Positions 33,663 to 41,760 of a DNA stretch of 64,000 bases are shown piece by piece; positions within the stretch are counted from its first letter, which is position 1, and the number at the start of each line of letters is the position of its first letter. Both the position numbers and the translations under genes were made by a program. A model generated the notes under the pieces. The model saw only the letters and a program-made list of their open reading frames with translations, was not told where the DNA came from and searched no databases. This DNA is from Streptomyces olivaceus (GTDB taxonomy: Bacteria; Actinomycetota; Actinomycetes; Streptomycetales; Streptomycetaceae): positions 1-64,000 of the forward strand of contig NZ_JOFH01000031.1 in NCBI RefSeq assembly GCF_000721235.1. The letters run 5' to 3'.

Positions 33663-35159
33663 ATGCCCGTACCCGTACCGCGGCAGAGGGCGATCCCGGC
33701 CGTGGAGTGCGGTCAGGCGCCCGCCGCGTCCCCGGACAGCGGCCCTTCCACGGAACAGGCCCCGCCCGGGACGAACCCGGCCGAACACCCCGCCGCCCGA
33801 CGAGAGCACCCCGCGGAGAAGCGCGAGAACCCCACGGACACCAGCACCGGGACGAGCACCGGCACCGGCGCCCTCGGCGACCGTACCCGGGAACCGGGCG
33901 CGGGCGCCGGTCCGGCCACCCGCGGCACCACCTCCAGCACCACCCCCACCAACCTCACCCTGCTGCTGATCGAGGACGACCCGGCCGGCTCGCCGATCGT
34001 GCCCGACCTGCTCGACCAGTCCGGCAAGCCGATCCGGGTCCGCACCGCGCGCAACCTCACCGAGGCCGAGCGGCTGCTGACCGACGACGTCCACTGCATC
34101 CTGCTGGACCTCGCCCTGTCGGCCCCGGCCCCGGTCCGCACCGGCGGCGAGGGCGGCGGCGCGGGTGAGGACGACGGCGAGGGCAGCGACGAGCTGGCGG
34201 TGCTGCGGCACGTCCTCGAACTGGCGCCCCGGCACGCCGTGCTCGCGCTCACCTCCTCCAGCGACGCCGAGCGCGGCGCGGAGGCCGTGGCGGTCGGCGC
34301 GCAGGACTACCTGTTCCGCGACGAGCTGGACGGCCGCCTGCTGAGCCGCGCGATCCGCTACGCCGTCGAGCGCAAGCGGTCCGACTCGGCCGAGCGGCGA
34401 CTGGCCGAGGGGCGGGTGCGGGCGCAGGAGAACCGCCGCCTGGAGCGCGGCCTGCTGCCGACGCCGCTGCTGGCCGGCTCCCCGCTGCGCTTCGCCGCGC
34501 GCTACCGTCCGGGCCGTTCCCGCGCGCTGCTCGGCGGCGACTTCTACGACGTCGTACGCACCCCCGACGGCACCGTGCACGCCATGATCGGCGACGTCTG
34601 CGGGCACGGCCCGGACGAGGCGGCGCTCGGTGTGGAGCTGCGGATCGCCTGGCGGGCGCTGACCCTGGCGGGGCTCTGCGGCGACGAGCTGCTCGGCACG
34701 TTGCAGCAGGTGCTGGAGCACGAGCGGTCGGACGAGGAGATCTTCGCGACGCTGTGCGCCGTCGACATCGCCCCCGACGGCCGCAGCGCGGGCCTGTGCC
34801 TGGCCGGGCACCCGTCCCCGCTGGTCGCCGGTCCGGGCGCGCCCGCGCGGCTGCTGCCCTACGACAACAACGGCCCGGCGCTCGGGCTGCTGCCGGGCGG
34901 CCGCTGGCCGCGGACGCAGGTGGAGCTGGGTGCCGAGTGGAGCCTGATGCTCTACACGGACGGGCTGATCGAGGGGCACGTCGGCGAGGGCCGGGAGCGG
35001 CTCGGCCAGGACGGCATGGTGGAGCTGGTCCGCCGCCAGATCGCCGAGGGCCTGGAGGGCGAACGGTTGCTGCGGGCGACCGTCAACGAGGTCCGCGCAC
35101 TGAACGGCGGCGAGCTGGCGGACGACGTGGCGGTGGTCCTGCTGGACCGGACACCCTGA
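33663..35159 (+). CDS. Receiver domain fused to PP2C/SpoIIE phosphatase
   Basis: A 498-residue signalling protein. Residues 1-100 are a disordered Pro/Thr-rich leader. Residues 100-240 form a response-regulator receiver: acidic pocket LLLIEDDPAG, phospho-acceptor Asp in CILLDLALS, Thr/Ser in LALTSSSD; the usual Lys is Arg in DYLFRDELDG. Residues 290-495 are a SpoIIE-type PP2C phosphatase with GGDFYDVV, IGDVCGHGPDEAA, LYTDGLIEG and DDVAVVLLD, all metal Asp kept. Such proteins dephosphorylate anti-anti-sigma factors in partner-switching cascades. An unusual Gly/Asp-rich insertion after the acceptor Asp lengthens the receiver. Confidence 0.88.
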   Translation: MPVPVPRQRAIPAVECGQAPAASPDSGPSTEQAPPGTNPAEHPAARREHPAEKRENPTDTSTGTSTGTGALGDRTREPGAGAGPATRGTTSSTTPTNLTLLLIEDDPAGSPIVPDLLDQSGKPIRVRTARNLTEAERLLTDDVHCILLDLALSAPAPVRTGGEGGGAGEDDGEGSDELAVLRHVLELAPRHAVLALTSSSDAERGAEAVAVGAQDYLFRDELDGRLLSRAIRYAVERKRSDSAERRLAEGRVRAQENRRLERGLLPTPLLAGSPLRFAARYRPGRSRALLGGDFYDVVRTPDGTVHAMIGDVCGHGPDEAALGVELRIAWRALTLAGLCGDELLGTLQQVLEHERSDEEIFATLCAVDIAPDGRSAGLCLAGHPSPLVAGPGAPARLLPYDNNGPALGLLPGGRWPRTQVELGAEWSLMLYTDGLIEGHVGEGRERLGQDGMVELVRRQIAEGLEGERLLRATVNEVRALNGGELADDVAVVLLDRTP

Positions 35160-35226
35160 ACCGCCCGGCCGGACCGCTCACACCGGTACGTCCTCCCAGT
35201 ACGTCCCCGGCCAGTACGTCCCCGGC

Positions 35227-35580
35227 TCACCGTCCGCCGTTGTACGGACCGTACGGGCCGTCGCTGCTGGAGCCGCGGCGGCTGCTGCGACCGCCGCCGG
35301 GCAGGCCGCGCAGCGCGGGCCGTACGTCGACCATGTACACGATCGTCGCGATGAGGCCGATGATCGGCAGGAACGACAGGATGTTGAAGATCAGGTTCAC
35401 CACGAAGGCGAGCCCGAGGACGACCAGCCAGAAGGTCTTGGTCTTCTTGTCGGCCGCACGGTAGGCGTCATCGCGGCGCGTGGCGGCGTCGAACAAAGCG
35501 AAGCCGCTGAAAAGGATCAGGGCGACGCTCAGCAGCCACATCAAGCCTGCGAACCCCTGCATCAGCACAACGTCCACCAC
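35227..35580 (-). CDS. DUF2516 family membrane protein
   Basis: A 117-residue inner-membrane protein. The first helix is GLMWLLSVALILFSGFALFD, a short basic loop (AADKKTKTFW) follows, then a second hydrophobic stretch VVLGLAFVVNLIFNIL and a third FLPIIGLIATIVYMVDVRP. The C-terminus is Gly/Ser/Arg-rich. It matches the actinobacterial DUF2516 family, function unknown. Convergent with the PP2C gene. Confidence 0.85.
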   Translation of the reverse strand: MVDVVLMQGFAGLMWLLSVALILFSGFALFDAATRRDDAYRAADKKTKTFWLVVLGLAFVVNLIFNILSFLPIIGLIATIVYMVDVRPALRGLPGGGRSSRRGSSSDGPYGPYNGGR

Positions 35581-35697
35581 CAGAATCGGGTCGTCTTTAC
35601 GCGGTCACCGTACCCGGACAACGGGCCGGACATCCCCAGGGTGCCCGGCCCGCTCTCCCACGGGAATGCGCCGGCTCGCGCCGACGGCACCCTGCCG

Positions 35698-36348
35698 CTA
35701 CTTCGCGGGCGGGGTGGTCTTCTTCGCGGTGCCGTTCTTCCTGGCCGCGGCCTTGCGCGGCGCGGGGGCCTTCTTCGCCGCGGCCGGCTTGTCGTCGGTG
35801 ACCCGCACCGGCCCGGACTCGACCGGCGCGGCCGGCTTGGCGGCGGCGGGCCTGGGGCCGGCGGGCGCGGGCTTGGCCGGCTCGACGGCGACGGCGACGT
35901 CCTCCACGTCCTCGGCGAGGTCCTCGATGCCGTCGGCGGCCTGGCCTCGCCAGGTGCGCACCGCGTGCTCACCGCGCTCGGCGACCTTCTCGTAGGTCTC
36001 GCGGGCCTTGACGGCGTACTCGGCGGCCACGCCGACCGAGCGCAGCGCGAGGTCCTGGGCGGTCTCGCCGAGCTTCTTGAAGTCGGCGTCGAGGGAGCCG
36101 AAGAGCTCGTTGGCCCTGGCCTGGAGGCTTCCCTGCGTCTCCTTGACGCGGGCGGACGCCTTCTCCTGGACGGCCTTCGGGTCGGTGTTGCGCACGGCGT
36201 CGATCCGCGCCGGCGCCTCGGCGCGCAGCTGCTCCACCAGCACCGGCACCTTCTTGGCCTGCTGGAAGGCGAGGTCGGCGGTGCCCGCGGCGAAGTAGAG
36301 CGGGGTGGGGTCGCTGAAGGTCTTGCGCAGGTCGTCGGTGATGGCCAT
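35698..36348 (-). CDS. HbhA-like helical protein with Lys/Ala/Pro tail
   Basis: A 216-residue protein resembling mycobacterial heparin-binding hemagglutinin. Residues 1-150 are helical and charged (DPTPLYFAAGTADLAFQQA, VLVEQLRAEAPARID, ARVKETQGSLQARANELFG). The last 70 residues are a tail of Pro/Ala with Lys/Arg repeats (AAKKAPAPRKAAARKNG). HbhA binds sulfated glycans in mycobacteria; in streptomycetes the role is unknown and could be cell-surface or nucleoid-related. The ATG at 36348 has GGAGG before it. It follows an XRE regulator by 47 bases, as in many streptomycetes. Confidence 0.8.
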   Translation of the reverse strand: MAITDDLRKTFSDPTPLYFAAGTADLAFQQAKKVPVLVEQLRAEAPARIDAVRNTDPKAVQEKASARVKETQGSLQARANELFGSLDADFKKLGETAQDLALRSVGVAAEYAVKARETYEKVAERGEHAVRTWRGQAADGIEDLAEDVEDVAVAVEPAKPAPAGPRPAAAKPAAPVESGPVRVTDDKPAAAKKAPAPRKAAARKNGTAKKTTPPAK

Positions 36349-36395
36349 GGTGATGGTCCTCCGGAATTGCGTATGGCTGAGGGTGGTCGTGCTGC

Positions 36396-36827
36396 TCATC
36401 CGGCCGTCTGCTTCGGCCCGGCCTCCGGTATGGAGGCGGTCCCGTCGGCGGTGCCGACCTCGGCGTCGGCGTCGGCCCCGAATCCGTTCTCCTTGCGGAA
36501 GGACTCGTAGACCTGGAGCAGCACCTGCTTCTGCCCCTCGTTCAGCGAGGGGTCCGCGAGGATGACCGCACGGGTCTCCACGTCGTCCCGGTCGCGCTCG
36601 GCGTCGAGGATCCCGGCGCGGACGTACAGCGTCTCGGCGGAGATGCGCAGCGCCTTGGCGACCTGCTGCAGCACCTCCGCGCTCGGCTTGCGCAGCCCGC
36701 GCTCGATCTGGCTGAGGTACGGGTTGGACACGCCCGCGGCGTCGGCGAGCTGCCGCAGCGACAGCTGCGCGTTGCGCCGCTGCTCGCGCAGGTACTCACC
36801 GAGGTTGCCGACATTGAGCGAGGCCAT
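36396..36827 (-). CDS. XRE-family helix-turn-helix regulator
   Basis: A 143-residue regulator. The N-terminal XRE fold (residues 8-62) contains LGEYLREQRRNAQLSLRQLA, DAAGVSNPYLSQIERGLRKP and the helix QQVAKALRISAETLYVRAG. The C-terminal half is a charged region ending SFRKENGFGADADA. The ATG at 36827 has GTGGAGG just upstream; longer frames lack similarity. It is first in an operon with the HbhA-like gene. A near-perfect 29-bp inverted repeat 26 bases upstream of its start is the likely self-operator. Confidence 0.85.
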   Translation of the reverse strand: MASLNVGNLGEYLREQRRNAQLSLRQLADAAGVSNPYLSQIERGLRKPSAEVLQQVAKALRISAETLYVRAGILDAERDRDDVETRAVILADPSLNEGQKQVLLQVYESFRKENGFGADADAEVGTADGTASIPEAGPKQTAG

Positions 36828-36852
36828 GCCTCCACCATGCCCCACCCCGCTA

Positions 36853-36881
36853 ACTGTTGCAAGCAAGCCGCTTGCAACAGT
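36853..36881. promoter_or_regulatory. 29-bp palindromic operator ahead of XRE gene
   Basis: Arms ACTGTTGCAAGC (36853-36864) and GCTTGCAACAGT (36870-36881) are perfect reverse complements around the 5-base spacer AAGCC. It lies just upstream of the XRE/HbhA-like operon and is longer and cleaner than expected by chance. Confidence 0.75.
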
Positions 36882-36995
36882 GCACCTCCCCTGGAGCGGT
36901 CCGGCCCGACACGCCCCTCGCGCCGGTGCCCCACCCGGCCCACTGACCGGGCGCACCGACCGAGCCCACCGACGGGGCGGGGCCCGGGGCGGGTG

Positions 36996-39038
36996 TCAGA
37001 AGGGCAGCGGGCGGGCGTGGACCACGTCCAGGCGGGAGACCGCGCGGGTGAGGACGACGTAGAGGCGGTGCAGGCCCCGCCCGCCCGCGCCCTCCGCCTC
37101 CGCGATCGCCGCCGGTTCGACGGCGACGACGTGGTCGTACTCCAGCCCCTTGACCACGCTCGCCGGGACGACGGCCACCCTCGCGCCCGGCTCCCCGGGC
37201 CCCGCCGCCGGGATGCCGGCGGCGGCGAGGGCGTCCCGCATCCTCGGCGCGTCCTGGTCGGCGGCGACGACCGCGACGGAACCCTCCCGGGCGAGGGCGG
37301 CGCGTACGGCATCGACGACCACGCCCGTCAGCCGTCCGGGTCCGGCCCGGCGGATCGCCAGCTCCCCGTCGCCGCGCAGCGAACGGGCCGCCGGTACGTC
37401 CACGTCCAGCCGTTCGAGGAGCCGGTTGGCGAGGGCCACGACCGCCTGCGGCACCCGGAACCCGGTGGTCAGCGGCACCACGGCCGCGTCGGGCCGGCCG
37501 AGGTGGGCGAGGGTGTCCGGCCAGGACCGCGCGGCCCACGGCGTGGTCCCCTGGGCGAGGTCGCCGAGGACGGTGAGCGAGCCGAAGGCGGACCGGCGGG
37601 CGACGGCCCGGCACTCCATCGGCGAGAGGTCCTGGGCCTCGTCGACGACGATGTGGCCGTAGCCCTCGGGGTGTTCGAGGAGCCCGGCGACCTCGTCGAG
37701 GAGGACCAGGTCGGCCGCGGACCAGCGCGCGGACTTCCACGACCGCGGGACACGGTCCGTCCACAGCAGGGCCTCCTGCTCCTCCGCGTCCAGCAGCCCG
37801 TCGGCCGCCCGCGCCAGTGCGCCGGGGTCCGTGAGCAGCCGCGCCACGACCTCCTCCGGGCGCACCCGGGGCCATACGGCGTCCAGGTGGGCGCCGATCG
37901 GGCGGGCGCGCTCGACGCGGCGCACCCAGGCGTCGGTCCTCGGCCCCGCACGCCGCTCGGCGCGGTCCTGGACGTAGCGCACGATCCGGGCCCGCACCCG
38001 CTCGCGGCCGACGGTGTACGGCGGTTCCTCCGCGCGGACGTCCGCGACGATGCGGGCCAGCGCCTCCGCCGGGACGCGCCAGCGGTAGGAGCCGTCCGGC
38101 ACGGCGAGGGGGCCGGCGGCCTCGGGGTCCACGCGTGCGTACAGCGCGCGGCGCAGCACCTTGGCCGTCCGGGCGTCGTGCTTGACGGCGGCGGTGTGCG
38201 CGCCGTCGGTGCGGGTGACCGGGTGCCGGGCGATCTCCCGGGCGAGCGTCGACTGCCGTACGCCGGTCTCGCCGAGGGCGGGGAGCACTTCGGCGATGTA
38301 GGAGAGGAAGGTCGGGTGGGGGCCGAGGATCAGCAGTCCGCCGCGCCGGATGCGCCGCGGGTGGGTGTAGAGGAGGTAGGCGGCCCGGTGCAGGCCGACG
38401 GCGGTCTTGCCGGTGCCCGGGGCGCCCTGGACGCAGACGGTGGCGGTGAGGCCGGCCCGGACGAGGTCGTCCTGCTCGGGCTGGATGGTGGCGGCGATGT
38501 CCCGCATGGGCCCGACGCGGGGCCGTTCGATCTCGCGGGCGACGATGTCGCTCGCCCGGGACTCGCCCCGGCCGAGGTGCTCGTCCTCCAGGCCGGTGAG
38601 GTCGGCCGGGGCGCCGCGGCTGCCGGGCGCCCAGCCGAAGCGGCGGCGGACGGCGACGCCGCGGGGGTCTTCGGCGGTGGCCTGGTAGAAGGCGCGGGAG
38701 ACGGGGGCACGCCAGTCCACGACGAGGGGCGGGGCGGCCGGGTGCTCGGTGATCCGCAGCCGTCCGATGTGCAGCGCCCGCTCGGGGTCCTCCCCCGCCG
38801 CGAAGTCGAGCCGGCCGAAGAACAGCGGCCCTTCGGGCAGTTCGCGCAGTTCCTCGGCCCGGCTGCGCAGCCGGTACCCGAGGACCTCGGCGTCGGCGCC
38901 GGAGGCGGAGACGTCCTCGCCGGTGACGACGTGCTCCTGGGCGCCGTCGACCATGGCGGCGAAGACGGTCGTGCAGTGGTCGTGATGGGCGCGTTCCCGG
39001 TCGAGGGCGCGCTGGAGGGCGGGGTCGGTCGGCGTCAT
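36996..39038 (-). CDS. HelD/HelR-like RNA polymerase-associated ATPase
   Basis: A 680-residue superfamily-1 UvrD-like ATPase. Walker A is GAPGTGKTAVGLHR near residue 225, with VVDEAQDLSPMECRA as Walker B in the second half, and the last motif is LTRAVSRLDVVHARPLP. The N-terminal 200 residues with DPALQRALDRERAHHDH are the helical arm found in HelD proteins. HelD binds RNA polymerase to free stalled complexes; the Streptomyces relative HelR gives rifamycin resistance. I cannot tell from sequence alone whether this is the HelR subtype, because no rifamycin-associated element is visible upstream. Confidence 0.8.
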   Translation of the reverse strand: MTPTDPALQRALDRERAHHDHCTTVFAAMVDGAQEHVVTGEDVSASGADAEVLGYRLRSRAEELRELPEGPLFFGRLDFAAGEDPERALHIGRLRITEHPAAPPLVVDWRAPVSRAFYQATAEDPRGVAVRRRFGWAPGSRGAPADLTGLEDEHLGRGESRASDIVAREIERPRVGPMRDIAATIQPEQDDLVRAGLTATVCVQGAPGTGKTAVGLHRAAYLLYTHPRRIRRGGLLILGPHPTFLSYIAEVLPALGETGVRQSTLAREIARHPVTRTDGAHTAAVKHDARTAKVLRRALYARVDPEAAGPLAVPDGSYRWRVPAEALARIVADVRAEEPPYTVGRERVRARIVRYVQDRAERRAGPRTDAWVRRVERARPIGAHLDAVWPRVRPEEVVARLLTDPGALARAADGLLDAEEQEALLWTDRVPRSWKSARWSAADLVLLDEVAGLLEHPEGYGHIVVDEAQDLSPMECRAVARRSAFGSLTVLGDLAQGTTPWAARSWPDTLAHLGRPDAAVVPLTTGFRVPQAVVALANRLLERLDVDVPAARSLRGDGELAIRRAGPGRLTGVVVDAVRAALAREGSVAVVAADQDAPRMRDALAAAGIPAAGPGEPGARVAVVPASVVKGLEYDHVVAVEPAAIAEAEGAGGRGLHRLYVVLTRAVSRLDVVHARPLPF

Positions 39039-39055
39039 TCCGGCTACCCTAGCCG

Positions 39056-39080
39056 AATAACGTTACCGAGTTACATTATT
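39056..39080. promoter_or_regulatory. AT-rich imperfect palindrome ahead of HelD-like gene
   Basis: AATAACGT (39056-39063) and ACATTATT (39073-39080) are near reverse complements, with GTTAC repeated inside. It is the most AT-rich spot for several kb, overlaps the TetR stop and lies 18 bases ahead of the HelD-like start. Candidate promoter and TetR site. Confidence 0.45.
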
Positions 39081-39691
39081 TACTCCGTCACGCTTCTTGG
39101 CAGTGCGGTCGCCAGGCCCGTGAACGCCCGTTCCGTCGCCGCCACCGCGTCCTCCCGCACGTCCGCCACCCGCTCCCCGGCCGCGATCCGGCGCCAGTTC
39201 TCCTGGGCGAGGACCCGCTGTACGGCGATGATCTGGCCGGCGGCCAGCCTGGCCGCCAGGTCGCCGCCGAGCGCGCCGGCGAGCGCGGCCTCGGACCGCT
39301 CCAGGTGGGTGTGCAGCCGGGCGACGAGGGCGGGGGTGCCGTAGAGCAGCCGGTGGAAGGCGAGGACGGCGGGGTCGTCGTTGAGCCCGGTCACCGGGTC
39401 GCACCGTTCCAGGCCGGCCAGGAAGTGCCGGCGCAGCGCGTCGACCGGCGCCGGCCCCTCCGCCGCCACCCGGGCCGCCTCGTCCTCGTGGTCGGCGACG
39501 CGGTGCAGGACGAGGTCCTCCTTCGCGGGGAAGTAGCGGAAGAGCGTCGGCTTGGACACCTCCGCCGCGGCGGCCACCTCCGCGACGGACACGGCGTCGA
39601 AGCCCCTCTCCAGGAAGAGCCCGATCGCGACGTCCGACAGGGTCTGGAACATCCGCTGCTTCTTGCGTTCGCGCAGGCCGGGGTCGTTCAT
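39080..39691 (-). CDS. TetR-family transcriptional regulator
   Basis: A 203-residue repressor. The N-terminal helix-turn-helix is LSDVAIGLFLERGFDAVSVA then VAAAAEVSKPTLFRYFPAKE. The C-terminal ligand domain is helical and shows no specific signature. It is 41 bases upstream of the HelD-like gene on the same strand, so it likely regulates that gene, its own transcription, or both. Confidence 0.88.
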   Translation of the reverse strand: MNDPGLRERKKQRMFQTLSDVAIGLFLERGFDAVSVAEVAAAAEVSKPTLFRYFPAKEDLVLHRVADHEDEAARVAAEGPAPVDALRRHFLAGLERCDPVTGLNDDPAVLAFHRLLYGTPALVARLHTHLERSEAALAGALGGDLAARLAAGQIIAVQRVLAQENWRRIAAGERVADVREDAVAATERAFTGLATALPRSVTE

Positions 39692-39785
39692 GGGAGGGAG
39701 GCTAGCGCCTCACGGGGCGGGCACCGGCCCGCGCCGTACGCCCGGCCCGCCACCTCGGTCCCGGGCCCGCGCCCCGCGCCGCAGG

Positions 39786-40913
39786 TCACTCCGCGGGGAG
39801 GGCGGCGGTTTCCCGGTGCCAGCGGAGCAGCGCGGTGGCGACCTCGCGGTGGCCCGGTACCGCGGTCAGGCCGAGTGGTGCGGCCGCCGCGGCCAGGGTG
39901 CTCTGCAGCTTCGCGGCCACCCTCGGGAGGGCGGTCCAGCGCAGCCCCGTACGCCCGCGCAGGGACAGCGCGGCGCGGACGGTGTCCGTGTAGAGGGACT
40001 GCGCCCGCTTGAAGCCGGTGAGCAGCGGCAGGTCGTGCTCCCACGCGCGGGAACTGCCGGGGCGCACCGCCTCCACGACTTCGCACCAGGCACGGATCAT
40101 CCGGGCCTCCTGGTCGGCCGGGTACCGCATCAGGTAGAGGTGGGTCGCGAGGTCGTACAGCGGGTCGCCGACCATCGCCAGCTCCCAGTCGATGGTCCAC
40201 AGGCCGCCGCGCGGGTCGACGACGAAGTTCTCGCGGTGCAGGTCGCCGTGGAGGAGGCAGAACGGCCGCGGGGTGAGCCCGGCCACGTGCTTCTCCAGGT
40301 GGACGAGCGCCTCGTCCCGTACGCCGAGGTCGGCGAAGAGGCCCCCGAACACCGGGCGGTTGGCCTCATAGACCTGCTCCCCGACGAAGACGACGAGGCG
40401 TTTCAGGAAGGCGTCGGTGTCGCCGTCGTCCGGCGCGTCCTCGGGCGAGCAGCGTCGCGGCACGTTCAGGGTCCCGGCGGTGATCCGCGTCAGCTGCCGG
40501 AACAGGCCGACGATCTGCTCGAACACCGCGTCCGGGACCTGCCGCACCCGTCGGCGGTGCGCGCCGAGGGTCCGGCCCTCGATGAACGTCTGCAGCCCCA
40601 TGCCCTCGACGTCGACGACGTCGGGCACCCGGTCGATGCGGCCCCGCAGGCCCCGGAGGAGGTCCTCCTCGGACTGGAAGCAACGGCGGTCGAACCACAG
40701 GCTCGTGGAGCGCGGCTCCCTCAGCTTGACGACCACCCCGCCCGGCGGCGAGAGCACGTAGGTCTCGTGGTGATACCCCTTCAGCGGGCCCCTGACCAGG
40801 GACGAGCCGTCACTCATCGCTTCGGCCCGCTGCCTGACGGGCGAGACCACTTGAGGTGCCATTCGGTGCGTTCTGCCCATCCCGGTGGTGCCAATGGGGT
40901 AAGAGAGCAGCAC
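39786..40913 (-). CDS. Aminoglycoside-phosphotransferase-fold (kinase-like) protein
   Basis: A 375-residue member of the APH/choline-kinase-like family. The N-terminal GYHHETYVL and GGVVVKLREP give a Gly loop and Lys. The catalytic loop FCLLHGDLHRENFVVDP and the metal-binding TIDWELAMVGDPLYDLATHL are complete. Members phosphorylate small molecules; streptomycete ones may confer resistance or act in metabolism. GTG start at 40913 after GTGGAG; starts at internal ATG codons (for example 40817) are possible. No antibiotic cluster is near. Confidence 0.82.
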   Translation of the reverse strand: MLLSYPIGTTGMGRTHRMAPQVVSPVRQRAEAMSDGSSLVRGPLKGYHHETYVLSPPGGVVVKLREPRSTSLWFDRRCFQSEEDLLRGLRGRIDRVPDVVDVEGMGLQTFIEGRTLGAHRRRVRQVPDAVFEQIVGLFRQLTRITAGTLNVPRRCSPEDAPDDGDTDAFLKRLVVFVGEQVYEANRPVFGGLFADLGVRDEALVHLEKHVAGLTPRPFCLLHGDLHRENFVVDPRGGLWTIDWELAMVGDPLYDLATHLYLMRYPADQEARMIRAWCEVVEAVRPGSSRAWEHDLPLLTGFKRAQSLYTDTVRAALSLRGRTGLRWTALPRVAAKLQSTLAAAAAPLGLTAVPGHREVATALLRWHRETAALPAE

Positions 40914-41007
40914 GCTACTCCACGGGGCCGCGGCACGGGCGCAGAACCCGCCCCCGGAAGCCGCTCGTCCCCACCTCGGACGAACCGGGTGAACCGGGCG
41001 GTCCGGC

Positions 41008-41760
41008 TCAGTCGCCGGTGTGCGCCGCGTTCTCCCACAGCAGCCTCAGTACCGGCTCCAGCGAGTCCACGACCGTGTCCGCGCCCGCCTGCTTGAGCGC
41101 CTTGTGCTTGTGCTCCTCCCGCGCGTAGCCGAGGAACGGCACGCCGGCCGCGCGGGCGGCGGTCAGGTCGGAGGCGGAGTCGCCGACCATCAGCGCCCGG
41201 GCGGGGGCGACGCCCATCGCGCTGAGGGCGCGGTTGAGGCAGTACGGGTCGGGCTTGAGGAGGTTCAGGTCCCGGGTGCGGCCGTAGATGTGCGGGGCGA
41301 AGCAGTCCAGCAGGCCCCGGGTGCCGAGGTACTCGCTCGCGACGCGCGGTGCGTTGTTGGTCGTGACGGCCAGTCCGACCCCGAGCGCCGACCAGGTGCG
41401 GATCAGCGGGTCGGCGTACGCGGTCGGCCACGCGGTGGCCACGGCGCGCAGTTCCTCCCGGGTGAGCCGTTCCTCGAAGTCGGCGACCAGGTCGCTGCGG
41501 TGGCGCCTGCGGTTGACGGCGCCCAGCAGGACGTGCGGGTCCGGGTGGACCTGCTCCTCCCTGGTCAGCAGCTCCCGGAGGCCCTGCCCGGCCAGCCAGT
41601 CGACCAGTTCGCCCGCCACCCGGTCGGCGGAGTAGCCCGCGAACAGTCTGCAGATCGGGCCGTCGAAGTCCCACAGGACGACGCGGGCGCCCACCACCAG
41701 GTCCCGCAGTCCGGCGCGGTGCCCGGCAACCGGTTCCGTCTGTTCCGTATCGGAAGTCAC
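41008..41760 (-). CDS. devB: HAD-superfamily hydrolase DevB
   Basis: A 250-residue phosphatase-like HAD protein. Motif I is VVLWDFDGPICRLF, motif II lies in AVTTNNAPR, motif III Lys is in LLKPDPYC, motif IV is MVGDSASDLTAARAAG. The GTG start overlaps the TAG stop of devA by one base (TAGTG), the translational coupling described for devA-devB in S. coelicolor, where the pair is needed for aerial development. Substrate unknown. The name rests on the coupling and on the dev gene order. Confidence 0.8.
   Translation of the reverse strand: MTSDTEQTEPVAGHRAGLRDLVVGARVVLWDFDGPICRLFAGYSADRVAGELVDWLAGQGLRELLTREEQVHPDPHVLLGAVNRRRHRSDLVADFEERLTREELRAVATAWPTAYADPLIRTWSALGVGLAVTTNNAPRVASEYLGTRGLLDCFAPHIYGRTRDLNLLKPDPYCLNRALSAMGVAPARALMVGDSASDLTAARAAGVPFLGYAREEHKHKALKQAGADTVVDSLEPVLRLLWENAAHTGD

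Noticed and set aside
36837..39344. 835-codon plus-strand frame opposite the HelD-like ATPase
   Set aside because: Antisense shadow; the minus strand carries complete helicase motifs.
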